This document shows, piece by piece, positions 25,935 through 33,539 of a stretch of DNA of 64,000 bases. Source of the stretch: Marinobacter sp. F3R08 (lineage in GTDB: Bacteria; Pseudomonadota; Gammaproteobacteria; Pseudomonadales; Oleiphilaceae); NCBI RefSeq assembly GCF_018860425.1, contig NZ_JAHKPI010000014.1:1116329-1180328 (forward strand). The letters run 5' to 3'. The position numbers and the translations under genes were made by a program. The notes below the pieces were generated by a model, which saw only the letters and a program-made list of their open reading frames with translations, ran no database searches and was not told where the DNA came from. Numbering within the stretch: position 1 is the first letter of the stretch; every line of letters starts with the position of its first letter.

Positions 25935-27451
25935 GAATAGAACCCCTTCTGTGCAAATGCATTCTTCCGGAGCAGCAGGGCAGGGCGGTAGCGGTCTTCT
26001 GCGTAGCTGTTCTGGATGTTGGTGAGCACCTTGAATACGTGTCCCGCGCCCAGTCTGTCACTCCAGCTCAAGGGGCCGTCGGGATAGTTCAGGCCCGCTT
26101 TCATGGCCAGGTCAATGTCTGCAACTGTTGCAACACCCTGCAGGGCGGCGTCGGCGGCTTCGTTGGCCAGCATGGCCACGGTGCGCATGACCACCAGACC
26201 CGGGCGGTCGGCAATCAGGCTGACGGCAATCCCGGCTTTTTGCAGGAGCGCGCAGGCACAGGCTATTGCCGCGTCGGACGCTTGCTCTGCCGGAGCCAGG
26301 GCAAGCCTGGTTGCTTTGCTGTAGTCAAAGGCCAGATCAAAAAGAACAAGATTGGAGATGCCATCGCTGGCGGCGCGCTCGGTGGCCATTCGGCCGTCGG
26401 TCAGTGCCAGTACGGCATCGCCGAAGCGAATCTGGCCTGGGCCGTCTCGCTCGATAACGGTCAGGCCGGCGGCTTTCATCCGCTCCAGCAGTGGTGTTGC
26501 TGCACCGGGATTGCCTTCTGCTATGACGACGGTCTCATCGGATTGATGGCCCGGCTCGGTCTGTGGTTGAGGTTTTTCAGCACCCTCGCCATACGGGTAA
26601 AACCCCTGACCGCTCTTGCGGCCAAGTCGGCCGGCTTCTACCAGTTCTCTCTGGATCAGTGATGGCAGAAAACGCGGGTCCTGGAAATAGGCATTGAAAA
26701 CCGAGTTGGTGACGGCGTAGTTGACGTCGTGGCCGATCAGGTCTGTCAGTTCGAATGCACCCATCCGGAATTGACCCGCTTCTCGAATGATGGCATCCAG
26801 CGTGGCGGCATCGGTAGCCTGTTCCTGCAGCAGGCGCAGGCTTTCTGCATAAAACGGACGGGCTACACGATTTACGATAAAGCCGGGAGTAGAGGTTGCG
26901 TAGACCGGCTTCTTGCCCCAGGCGCATGCCGTGGCGTGAACAGTGTCGGCAACGGGCTTGCTGGTGGCGAGTCCCATCACCACTTCCACCAGCGCCATCA
27001 GGGGGGCTGGGTTGAAGAAGTGCATGCCCACGAGGCGTTCAGGCTTCTGCATTTCTGCGCCGAGAGCGGTCACGGAAATGGATGAGGTGTTGGTGGCGAG
27101 AATGGTCTCCCCGGCGCACAGCTTTTCCAGGTTTGCCAGCAACTGACGTTTAATCTGAAGGTCTTCGATAATGGCCTCGATGACCAGACCGGCGTCTGCG
27201 ACATCTTCCAGATTTGCGACCGGCTGAATCCGGTCAATAACGTCGTCCAGCTCCTGTTGCTGCATCTTGCCCTTGTCGACACGACGCTGCAGCTGTCTGG
27301 CAATACCGTCACGGCCCGCTTCAGCGGCACCGTCTCTCTGATCGTGCAGGTAAACCTGATGGCCTGCCTGGGCAGCTACCTGGGCGATGCCTGAGCCCAT
27401 AGCCCCGGCGCCGACCACGGCAACTTTGGTTTGGGTGTCCAGTGCCGGCAT
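25931..27451 (-). CDS. paaH: 3-hydroxyadipyl-CoA dehydrogenase
   Basis: The 506-residue protein is the long PaaH form: an N-terminal NAD-binding domain with GAGAMGSG (14-21), then two 3-hydroxyacyl-CoA dehydrogenase C-terminal domains. Catalytic candidates are Ser123 in NTSSIS and His144 in GMHFFNPAP. It oxidises (3S)-hydroxyadipyl-CoA to 3-oxoadipyl-CoA. It begins three bases after the paaG stop and ends overlapping paaI. Confidence 0.94.
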   Translation of the reverse strand: MPALDTQTKVAVVGAGAMGSGIAQVAAQAGHQVYLHDQRDGAAEAGRDGIARQLQRRVDKGKMQQQELDDVIDRIQPVANLEDVADAGLVIEAIIEDLQIKRQLLANLEKLCAGETILATNTSSISVTALGAEMQKPERLVGMHFFNPAPLMALVEVVMGLATSKPVADTVHATACAWGKKPVYATSTPGFIVNRVARPFYAESLRLLQEQATDAATLDAIIREAGQFRMGAFELTDLIGHDVNYAVTNSVFNAYFQDPRFLPSLIQRELVEAGRLGRKSGQGFYPYGEGAEKPQPQTEPGHQSDETVVIAEGNPGAATPLLERMKAAGLTVIERDGPGQIRFGDAVLALTDGRMATERAASDGISNLVLFDLAFDYSKATRLALAPAEQASDAAIACACALLQKAGIAVSLIADRPGLVVMRTVAMLANEAADAALQGVATVADIDLAMKAGLNYPDGPLSWSDRLGAGHVFKVLTNIQNSYAEDRYRPALLLRKNAFAQKGFYS

Positions 27452-27454
27452 GAC

Positions 27455-28246
27455 TTATTTCCCCTTGAAGTTCGGCGTGCGTTTTTCCATGAAGGCGGCA
27501 ACGCCCTCGCGGTAATCTTCGGTCTGCCCGGCCATGCGCTGGAGGTCCCGCTCCAGGTTGATCTGTTCTTCAAAGGTATTGGCGGCGCTGGCGTGCAGCG
27601 CCCGCTTGATCAGGGCAAGGCCTTTGGTCGGCTGGGTCGCGAAATGACGGGCAAGCTTCATGGTCTCTTCCATGAGTTGCTCGTTATCGACGCAACGCCA
27701 GATCATGCCCCAGTTTTCCGCCTGTTCGGCGCTGATTTTCTCGCCAAGAAGCGCCATGCCTTTGGCGCGGGCCATGCCGGCCACGCGGGGCAGGGTCCAG
27801 GTGCCACCGGAATCGGGCACCAGCCCCAATTTGCAGAAGGCCTGAACGAAGCTGGCTGAGCGGGCGGCAAGGGTGATGTCGCAGGCGAGGGCAATGTTGG
27901 CGCCAGCGCCAGCCGCCACACCGTTTACGGCGCAGAGTACGGGCATAGGCAGATCCCGCAGGCTTCGCATCAGAGGGTTGTAGTACATCTCCAGAGAGAC
28001 GCCCAGATCCGGCATTTCCTGGTCCGGGGATACGCTGCGGTCGGATAGGTCCTGCCCCGCGCAAAAGCCGCGGCCGGAGCCGGTTATGACCAGTACACGG
28101 ACAGACTCATCCTTGCGCACGGTGCTGATGGCATCGCGCATGCGTTCGTGCATTTCAACATTGAAACTGTTCAGGCTGTCCGGACGGTTCAGGGTTAGCA
28201 GAGCCACGCCCTGATCGATTTCAAGAAGAATGCTCGGCTGAGTCAT
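27455..28246 (-). CDS. paaG: Ring-1,2-epoxyphenylacetyl-CoA isomerase (crotonase family)
   Basis: The 263-residue protein has oxyanion-hole segments FCAGQDL (61-67) and GVAAGAGANIAL (109-120). The two glutamates of enoyl-CoA hydratases are absent: Asn is at the first place and Asp145 (VPDSGGTW) at the second. This single-acid pattern marks the isomerase PaaG, which makes oxepin-CoA and also shifts a double bond later. ATG at 28246 is preferred over an upstream extension lacking family resemblance. It heads the paaGHIJK group, about 78 nt after a predicted start of transcription. Confidence 0.9.
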   Translation of the reverse strand: MTQPSILLEIDQGVALLTLNRPDSLNSFNVEMHERMRDAISTVRKDESVRVLVITGSGRGFCAGQDLSDRSVSPDQEMPDLGVSLEMYYNPLMRSLRDLPMPVLCAVNGVAAGAGANIALACDITLAARSASFVQAFCKLGLVPDSGGTWTLPRVAGMARAKGMALLGEKISAEQAENWGMIWRCVDNEQLMEETMKLARHFATQPTKGLALIKRALHASAANTFEEQINLERDLQRMAGQTEDYREGVAAFMEKRTPNFKGK

Positions 28247-28631
28247 GGCGTTGTTGTCCTGTTGTTTGTTGTAGGTGGATAGCTTGAAGGGTGTCCTGGC
28301 GAGACACGGTGCTATCAATTGTGGGAAATGAGTATATCTTAGAATTGATACTCGTCAAGGATTGTGCATGCGTTGTTCTGTATCACGTTGACCGAATGTG
28401 ATAGACGGTTAGTTCTATGTGTCTGAAAATACGTTATAAAATTATGTACGCTTTGAGTTTGATGCCTTGATATCAGGAGTTTTTGCGTCCGGATCGGGTC
28501 TCGGGGTGTGAAAAATATGCCGGAAAAGAGTAATGTGATACAGAAAATCAATCACAATAAATATTTGGGTCCCATGTTTCAGTCCGGTTCAGGGTTGATC
28601 GCAGCAGGGCCCTTTTGCTCAGGAGGCCGAT
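28247..28631. promoter_or_regulatory. Divergent paaG / paaY control region
   Basis: This 385-nt A/T-rich gap holds the paaG promoter (28331-28358), an inverted repeat TATCAC (28381-28386) with GTGATA (28398-28403) spaced by 11 bases, and another TGATAC at 28536-28541 on the paaY side. AGGAGG at 28621-28626 is the paaY ribosome-binding site. I see no convincing small gene. The repeated TGATAC/GTATCA words suggest a regulator binding several times across the region. Confidence 0.45.
28331..28358 (-). promoter_or_regulatory. Predicted sigma-70 promoter of paaGHIJK with overlapping TTGATACTCGTCAA element
   Basis: On the minus strand TTGACG (28353-28358) and TATACT (28331-28336) are spaced by 16 bases, five of six matches to each consensus. 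The element TTGATACTCGTCAA (28345-28358) covers the -35 box. The same element, with one change, lies in front of paaX, as expected for a PaaX operator. Confidence 0.6.
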
Positions 28632-29231
28632 ATGCCCAGTTACAGTATAGAAGGCGTTGTTCCCGTCGTTCACCCGTCCGCCTATGTGCATCCAACGGCT
28701 GTCCTGATTGGTGATGTCTGGATTGGGCCAGACTGCTACGTAGGGCCTGCAGCCTCGTTACGTGCAGATTTCGGGCGGATCGTTCTCAAGCAGGGTTCCA
28801 ATGTTCAGGATACCTGTGTGATGCATGCCTTCCCCGGAATGGACACAATTGTCGAGCAGAATGGCCACGTCGGGCACGGCGCGATTCTGCATGGCTGCAT
28901 CGTCGGCGCGGATGCCATGGTCGGGATGAATGCTGTCGTGATGGATGAGGCCCACATTGCACCTCGCTCTATTGTTGGCGCCTGCGCCTTTGTGAAAGCA
29001 AAGTTTACCTGCGAGCCGGGCTCACTGATTGTTGGCTCACCCGCCAGGGTAATGCGGATGCTCAGCGACAAGGAAATTGCCTGGAAGAAAAAGGGAACCG
29101 AGGAGTACCAGCGGCTTACGCTGCGTTCACTGGCCAGTCTGGAGGAAGTTCAGCCCCTTGCCGAGGCCGAAACAGGCCGGGCCAGAGTGGATGCCGGAGG
29201 GTACAAGCCCAAGTACGAACAGTCTGAGTGA
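28632..29231 (+). CDS. paaY: PaaY, gamma-carbonic-anhydrase-like hexapeptide protein / thioesterase
   Basis: The 199-residue protein has a left-handed beta-helix of hexapeptide repeats (about 15-140) and a helical C-terminus. Histidines in VMHAFPG and GHVGHGAIL match the metal ligands of gamma-carbonic anhydrases. PaaY of E. coli hydrolyses stalled pathway CoA thioesters and reacts specifically with the toxic shunt product 2-hydroxycyclohepta-1,4,6-triene-1-formyl-CoA. AGGAGG lies five bases before the ATG. It is divergent from paaG and marks the right end of the phenylacetate locus. Confidence 0.88.
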   Translation: MPSYSIEGVVPVVHPSAYVHPTAVLIGDVWIGPDCYVGPAASLRADFGRIVLKQGSNVQDTCVMHAFPGMDTIVEQNGHVGHGAILHGCIVGADAMVGMNAVVMDEAHIAPRSIVGACAFVKAKFTCEPGSLIVGSPARVMRMLSDKEIAWKKKGTEEYQRLTLRSLASLEEVQPLAEAETGRARVDAGGYKPKYEQSE

Positions 29232-29261
29232 CCATCGGCGTCGGATTGTGACTTGCGGCTC

Positions 29262-29714
29262 TTACAGTCCGGCGTCTTTGACATTTTCCATGACCACGAA
29301 GGTGCTGGTCTGAAGCACATGGGGCAGGGCTGAAATCTCCTCCCCCAGAACCTGCCGGTATTCCTGCATGTTGCGGGTTCTGACTTTCAACAGATAGTCG
29401 AAGTTGCCGGCAATCATGTGGCATTGCTCCACTGCGGATACATTCTGGACGGCTTTGTTGAAGGCCGAGAGAGCGTTGCTGCTGGTGTCATTCAATGTGA
29501 CCTGCGCAAAGGCAATGTGGCTGAGGCCCAGTTTGGTCTGGTTCACCAGAGCCGTATACCCGGTAACATATCCATGCTCCTCAAGCCGGCGCATCCGTAC
29601 CTGGCAGGGGGTTTTGGAAAGGCCCACCCGGGACGCAAGTTCAGTCACCGTGATTCGGGAATTTTTCTGCAGTTCGCGAATAATGGATTGGTCTATTCTA
29701 TCCAATTCGGCCAT
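29262..29714 (-). CDS. Lrp/AsnC-family regulator, PutR/BkdR-like
   Basis: The 150-residue protein has an N-terminal helix-turn-helix (about 5-55; TVTELASRVGLSKTPCQVRMRRLEEHG) and a C-terminal RAM effector domain. LSKTPC in the recognition helix is the form found in PutR-type activators of putA. It is divergent from the glutamate dehydrogenase gene, with putA next in line, and this PutA has no DNA-binding domain of its own. A role as proline- or glutamate-responsive activator of both genes is therefore likely but inferred. Confidence 0.85.
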   Translation of the reverse strand: MAELDRIDQSIIRELQKNSRITVTELASRVGLSKTPCQVRMRRLEEHGYVTGYTALVNQTKLGLSHIAFAQVTLNDTSSNALSAFNKAVQNVSAVEQCHMIAGNFDYLLKVRTRNMQEYRQVLGEEISALPHVLQTSTFVVMENVKDAGL

Positions 29715-29873
29715 GTTCTTGGTTCCAGGCTGGATTAACGGCTAAATCATTCTTTAAATATAATCGAAACTCCTCTATTTCGAAACTATATGGTCAAAGC
29801 GACTTTCTTGGCTTGCGTATACTGACGGGTAAACCAGCCCAGCTCGAACGTATGAAACGTCCGGAGAGTTTCG
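29715..29873. promoter_or_regulatory. Lrp-type regulator / glutamate dehydrogenase divergent region with direct repeats
   Basis: TCGAAACT occurs twice as a direct repeat (29764-29771 and 29780-29787), 16 bases from start to start. A TATACT at 29818-29823 is a good plus-strand -10 with no recognisable -35, which fits an activator-dependent promoter. GGAG lies about eight bases before the dehydrogenase ATG. The repeats are candidate sites for the neighbouring Lrp-type regulator. Confidence 0.45.
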
Positions 29874-32800
29874 ATGACCGATTCACGCGCATTACAAAAA
29901 CAAACCCTACTGGAACAGCTTGCCGATGTCCTCCAGCATCAGGCCTCCGACAATGGAGACTCCCTTGAGTTGCGGGAGATTGTGGCCCGGATGGTTGAGG
30001 AATCCCGATCCTGGGATGACGACCTCCATGGTGAACTGGTTCAGTGTTTTGGCGACGCCATTGGCGGGCGCTATGCGCAGGGGTTCAGTGGTGGTTTTCC
30101 GTCGACATACCGGGCCAGATTCCCGGTTTCGGAAGCCCTTGCTGATATCGAGCAGATTCAGTCCATCGCGGTGAGCTCCGACGTGCCCATGCGTTTTTAC
30201 CAGCCCCGCGATCCGGACGAGACCGGGTTCCATTTCAAGCTGTACAGCGAAGGCCAGCCGGTTGTCCTGTCGGACGTGATACCGATTCTGGAAAATCTGG
30301 GAATGCGGGTGCTCGGGGAGCATCCATATCGTGTGCGGCGCCGGGACGGCGAAAACTTTGGTGTCAGTGATTTTACCGTTGAGCTTCACGCCCGCTGTCG
30401 GAGCGCAGACCTGGATACCGCCCGCCCGCTCATCCAGTCGGCGTTCCGGGAAATCTGGAACGGTTTTGCCGAGAATGATGACTTCAACCAACTGATCATG
30501 CTGTGTGGTCTGGGGTGGCGCGAAGTGGCTCTGATCAGAGCGTATGCCCGCTATATCAAGCAGCTCCGGTTCGGATTCAGTCAGCCGTTCATCGCCGAAA
30601 CCCTGGCTCGTCATCCTGGCATAACCTCCAGGCTTGTCGCTTTCTTTTTCAGCCGGTTCCAGCCCGATGTGAGAGGGCGAAAGGCAAAGATCGAGCGGCT
30701 TGAATCTGAGCTTCAGGGTGCGCTTGAGGCCGTGGACAGCCTGGATGATGACCGCATTCTTCGACGCTTCTTCATGGTTATCCGGGCAACCCTTCGAACA
30801 AACTACTTTCAGTTCCGGGAAGACGGTGGAATACCGGCCTATCTTTCTCTCAAACTGGATCCGTCCGCTATTCCGGATATTCCTCGCCCGAGGCCCAGAT
30901 TCGAGATTTTCGTCTATTCGCCAAGGGTTGAAGGCGTGCATTTGCGGTCCGGGCCAGTGGCAAGGGGTGGCCTCCGGTGGTCAGACCGTATTGAGGATTA
31001 TCGTACCGAGATCCTTGGTCTGGTTAAGGCCCAGCAGGTCAAGAACTCTGTAATTGTTCCCGCCGGAGCCAAAGGCGGTTTCGTGGTGAAACGACCGCCT
31101 CAGAGTGGGTCCCGGGAGGCTCTGAGAGAAGAAGGTGTCGCCTGCTATCAGACATTCATTCGCGGGCTTCTGGATATCACGGACAATCTGGACGACGGCA
31201 AGGTTGTGCCACCGGACAACGTCGTTCGCTACGATGATGATGACACTTATCTGGTGGTTGCCGCCGACAAGGGGACAGCCACGTTTTCCGATATCGCCAA
31301 CACGCTCGCCGCCGAATACGGCTTCTGGCTCGGGGATGCGTTCGCTTCCGGTGGCAGCGAGGGCTATGACCATAAGAAGATGGGCATTACCGCCCGGGGT
31401 GCGTGGGAATCGGTGAAGCGGCACTTTCTCGAGAAAGGCACCGATATCCAGAAGGACGAATTTACCGTTGTGGGCATCGGGGATATGGCCGGGGATGTGT
31501 TTGGCAATGGCATGCTGCTGTCAGATCGGATTCGGCTGGTTGGCGCCTTCAATCACCAGCATATCTTCCTCGACCCGACTCCGGATGCGGCGGCGTCTTT
31601 CCAGGAAAGGCAGCGCCTTTTTAGCCTGCCCGGATCGACCTGGGCCGACTATGACGCACGGCTGATCAGCGAGGGCGGCGGTGTATTTTCCCGCGCCATG
31701 AAAGCCATCCCGGTGTCTGCGCAAATGCGCAAGGCGCTGGGAATCAGGGCGCGGACGCTGTCACCCGCTGACCTGATCAGCGCTCTGTTGAGGGCGCCGG
31801 TGGACATGCTGTGGAATGGTGGTATCGGCACTTATGTGAAGGCACCTTCCGAATCGCATGAAGAGGTGGGCGACAAGGCCAATGACGCCCTGCGAGTGGA
31901 CAGCACCGAGTTGCGCTGCAAGGTTCTGGGCGAGGGAGGCAACCTGGGTGTCACCCAGCGCGCGCGGATCGACTTCGCCCGTCGCGGAGGCGCCGTGAAC
32001 AGTGATTTCATCGACAACGCGGGTGGAGTCGACTGTTCCGACCACGAGGTAAACATCAAAATCCTGCTCAATGACCTGGTTAATCGGCAGGAGATGTCGC
32101 TTCGGGAGCGTAATGCAATGCTCCGGGCCATGACCCCCGAAGTGGCCGAACTGGTATTGCGCAACAACTACCGGCAGGCGATGGCGCTTAACCTTGCCCG
32201 GAATCCCGCGGTTGCCACCGAAGACCAGTATGACCGTCTGATGCGTCGGCTTGAAACCGACGGCAAGCTCGACCGCGGACTGGAGTTTCTGCCCTCCGAT
32301 GAAGAGATGCAGGCCCGGCGGGAAACCGGTGCAGGGCTGACCCGCCCAGAGCTGGCGGTTCTGGTGTCCTATGCAAAGATTGAGCTCAAGCAGGTTCTGG
32401 TCGCATCCCCTATCGTGCATGACGCGCGGTTCAATTCGGCGCTGCATTCGGCCTTTCCGGCATCCCTGTTGACCGCTTTCCCGGAAGCGGTTGAGGCCCA
32501 CCCTTTGCGGGCCGAAATCTCGGCAACACAGATTGCCAACGATATGGTGAATCGCATGGGGATTACCTGGTTCGACCGGATTCGAAGCACAACCGGGGCT
32601 GATGCCGGGCGCATTGCCTCGGCGTACCTGATCTCCCTGCGGATCCACGAGGTGGACGCACACTGGGAAGCTATCGAATCGCTGGATGGAAACGTCGGTG
32701 CTGGCGTTCAGGCGGAGCTGTTTGCCGATGCTATTCATCTGGTGACCCGGAGCACCAACTGGTTGTTGCAGAACCGTCGGCAGGCGCTGGATCCGGTTAC

Positions 32801-33368
32801 CTGTATCGATCATTACCGGGCACCGCTTGCGGATGTGCTGGCTTCAAAAGACAGTCTCGAGTCGGTGATTCCTGCGAGTCGCTGGTATGAACGCTATGCT
32901 GAGTATTGTGAGCGAATGGTGCCGGAGGATTTATCGGCGTGGTGTGCGTCGGCAGAGAGTCGTTACTGGTTGATGGACATGATCGACATTGCCCGTCAGC
33001 TGGATCAGGAGTTGCTCTCCGTGGCGTCTGTGTATTTCAGCCTGGGGGAGAAACTGAACCTGACCTGGCTTGATCGGCAAATGCGAGCCTTCCGTGCGAG
33101 CAGTCACTGGCAGGTGCTGGCGACGATCCATTTCCGGGATGAGCTGGACCATCAGTTGCGGAACCTGACATCCAGTGTGTTTACCGGGCCGTGGCACGGC
33201 GAAGGTACACCGGAGGGACGCCTTGAAGCCTGGAGTGAAGATAAGCGGATGTTGCTCGGCCGATGGGAGCGAATGCTGGATGACATGCAGGCCGCGAGCG
33301 ACGTGGATTGCGCTGTTTTCTCGGTCGCACATGGCGTGCTCAGAGAGCTGGCACAGAAAGCCGCTTAG
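29874..33368 (+). CDS. NAD-dependent glutamate dehydrogenase, large bacterial family, N-terminally short form
   Basis: The 1164-residue protein matches the catalytic and C-terminal parts of the large NAD-glutamate dehydrogenase (GDH-180), which deaminates glutamate to 2-oxoglutarate and ammonia. The substrate core GGLRWSDR near residue 364 is followed by LGLVKAQQVKN and VPAGAKGGFVVK; the NAD-binding part includes VVGIGDMAGDVFGNGML near 540. Usual members have about 1600 residues, with some 450 more at the N-terminus holding ACT-like domains. Only 159 non-coding bases lie upstream, so those domains are missing rather than frameshifted. The end is complete. putA follows on the same strand. Confidence 0.85.
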   Translation: MTDSRALQKQTLLEQLADVLQHQASDNGDSLELREIVARMVEESRSWDDDLHGELVQCFGDAIGGRYAQGFSGGFPSTYRARFPVSEALADIEQIQSIAVSSDVPMRFYQPRDPDETGFHFKLYSEGQPVVLSDVIPILENLGMRVLGEHPYRVRRRDGENFGVSDFTVELHARCRSADLDTARPLIQSAFREIWNGFAENDDFNQLIMLCGLGWREVALIRAYARYIKQLRFGFSQPFIAETLARHPGITSRLVAFFFSRFQPDVRGRKAKIERLESELQGALEAVDSLDDDRILRRFFMVIRATLRTNYFQFREDGGIPAYLSLKLDPSAIPDIPRPRPRFEIFVYSPRVEGVHLRSGPVARGGLRWSDRIEDYRTEILGLVKAQQVKNSVIVPAGAKGGFVVKRPPQSGSREALREEGVACYQTFIRGLLDITDNLDDGKVVPPDNVVRYDDDDTYLVVAADKGTATFSDIANTLAAEYGFWLGDAFASGGSEGYDHKKMGITARGAWESVKRHFLEKGTDIQKDEFTVVGIGDMAGDVFGNGMLLSDRIRLVGAFNHQHIFLDPTPDAAASFQERQRLFSLPGSTWADYDARLISEGGGVFSRAMKAIPVSAQMRKALGIRARTLSPADLISALLRAPVDMLWNGGIGTYVKAPSESHEEVGDKANDALRVDSTELRCKVLGEGGNLGVTQRARIDFARRGGAVNSDFIDNAGGVDCSDHEVNIKILLNDLVNRQEMSLRERNAMLRAMTPEVAELVLRNNYRQAMALNLARNPAVATEDQYDRLMRRLETDGKLDRGLEFLPSDEEMQARRETGAGLTRPELAVLVSYAKIELKQVLVASPIVHDARFNSALHSAFPASLLTAFPEAVEAHPLRAEISATQIANDMVNRMGITWFDRIRSTTGADAGRIASAYLISLRIHEVDAHWEAIESLDGNVGAGVQAELFADAIHLVTRSTNWLLQNRRQALDPVTCIDHYRAPLADVLASKDSLESVIPASRWYERYAEYCERMVPEDLSAWCASAESRYWLMDMIDIARQLDQELLSVASVYFSLGEKLNLTWLDRQMRAFRASSHWQVLATIHFRDELDHQLRNLTSSVFTGPWHGEGTPEGRLEAWSEDKRMLLGRWERMLDDMQAASDVDCAVFSVAHGVLRELAQKAA

Positions 33369-33373
33369 CAGTG

Positions 33374-33443
33374 TCGGGCAGGAAAAACACCCATTAATTA
33401 GGTTTTGCCTGAATGATTGGTAATGTAGGATTGCCCGAAAAAA
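33374..33443 (+). other. Nested inverted repeats between glutamate dehydrogenase and putA
   Basis: TCGGGCA (33374-33380) pairs with TGCCCGA (33432-33438), enclosing an inner stem AGGAAAAAC (33380-33388) with GTTTTGCCT (33402-33410), one mismatch. A run of A follows at 33438-33443, so a U-tract exists only on the minus strand. In the plus direction it may be an mRNA structure in front of putA. Function unknown. Confidence 0.35.
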
Positions 33444-33539
33444 GACGTAAAGGCATGCTTTTTTGGTTTTTAAGGAGAAATAGTCTTTGTTGATCTCGGT
33501 AGAATGCGACGAAGACAAAACAATCGAGAGGGTACAACT

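Noticed and set aside
29874..29880. Glutamate dehydrogenase as a frameshifted full-length gene
   Set aside because: Only 159 bases, part of a divergent promoter, lie upstream, too few for about 450 missing residues in any frame.
29907..30941. 344-residue open frame on the minus strand
   Set aside because: It is antisense to the glutamate dehydrogenase gene. Its product has no recognisable family.
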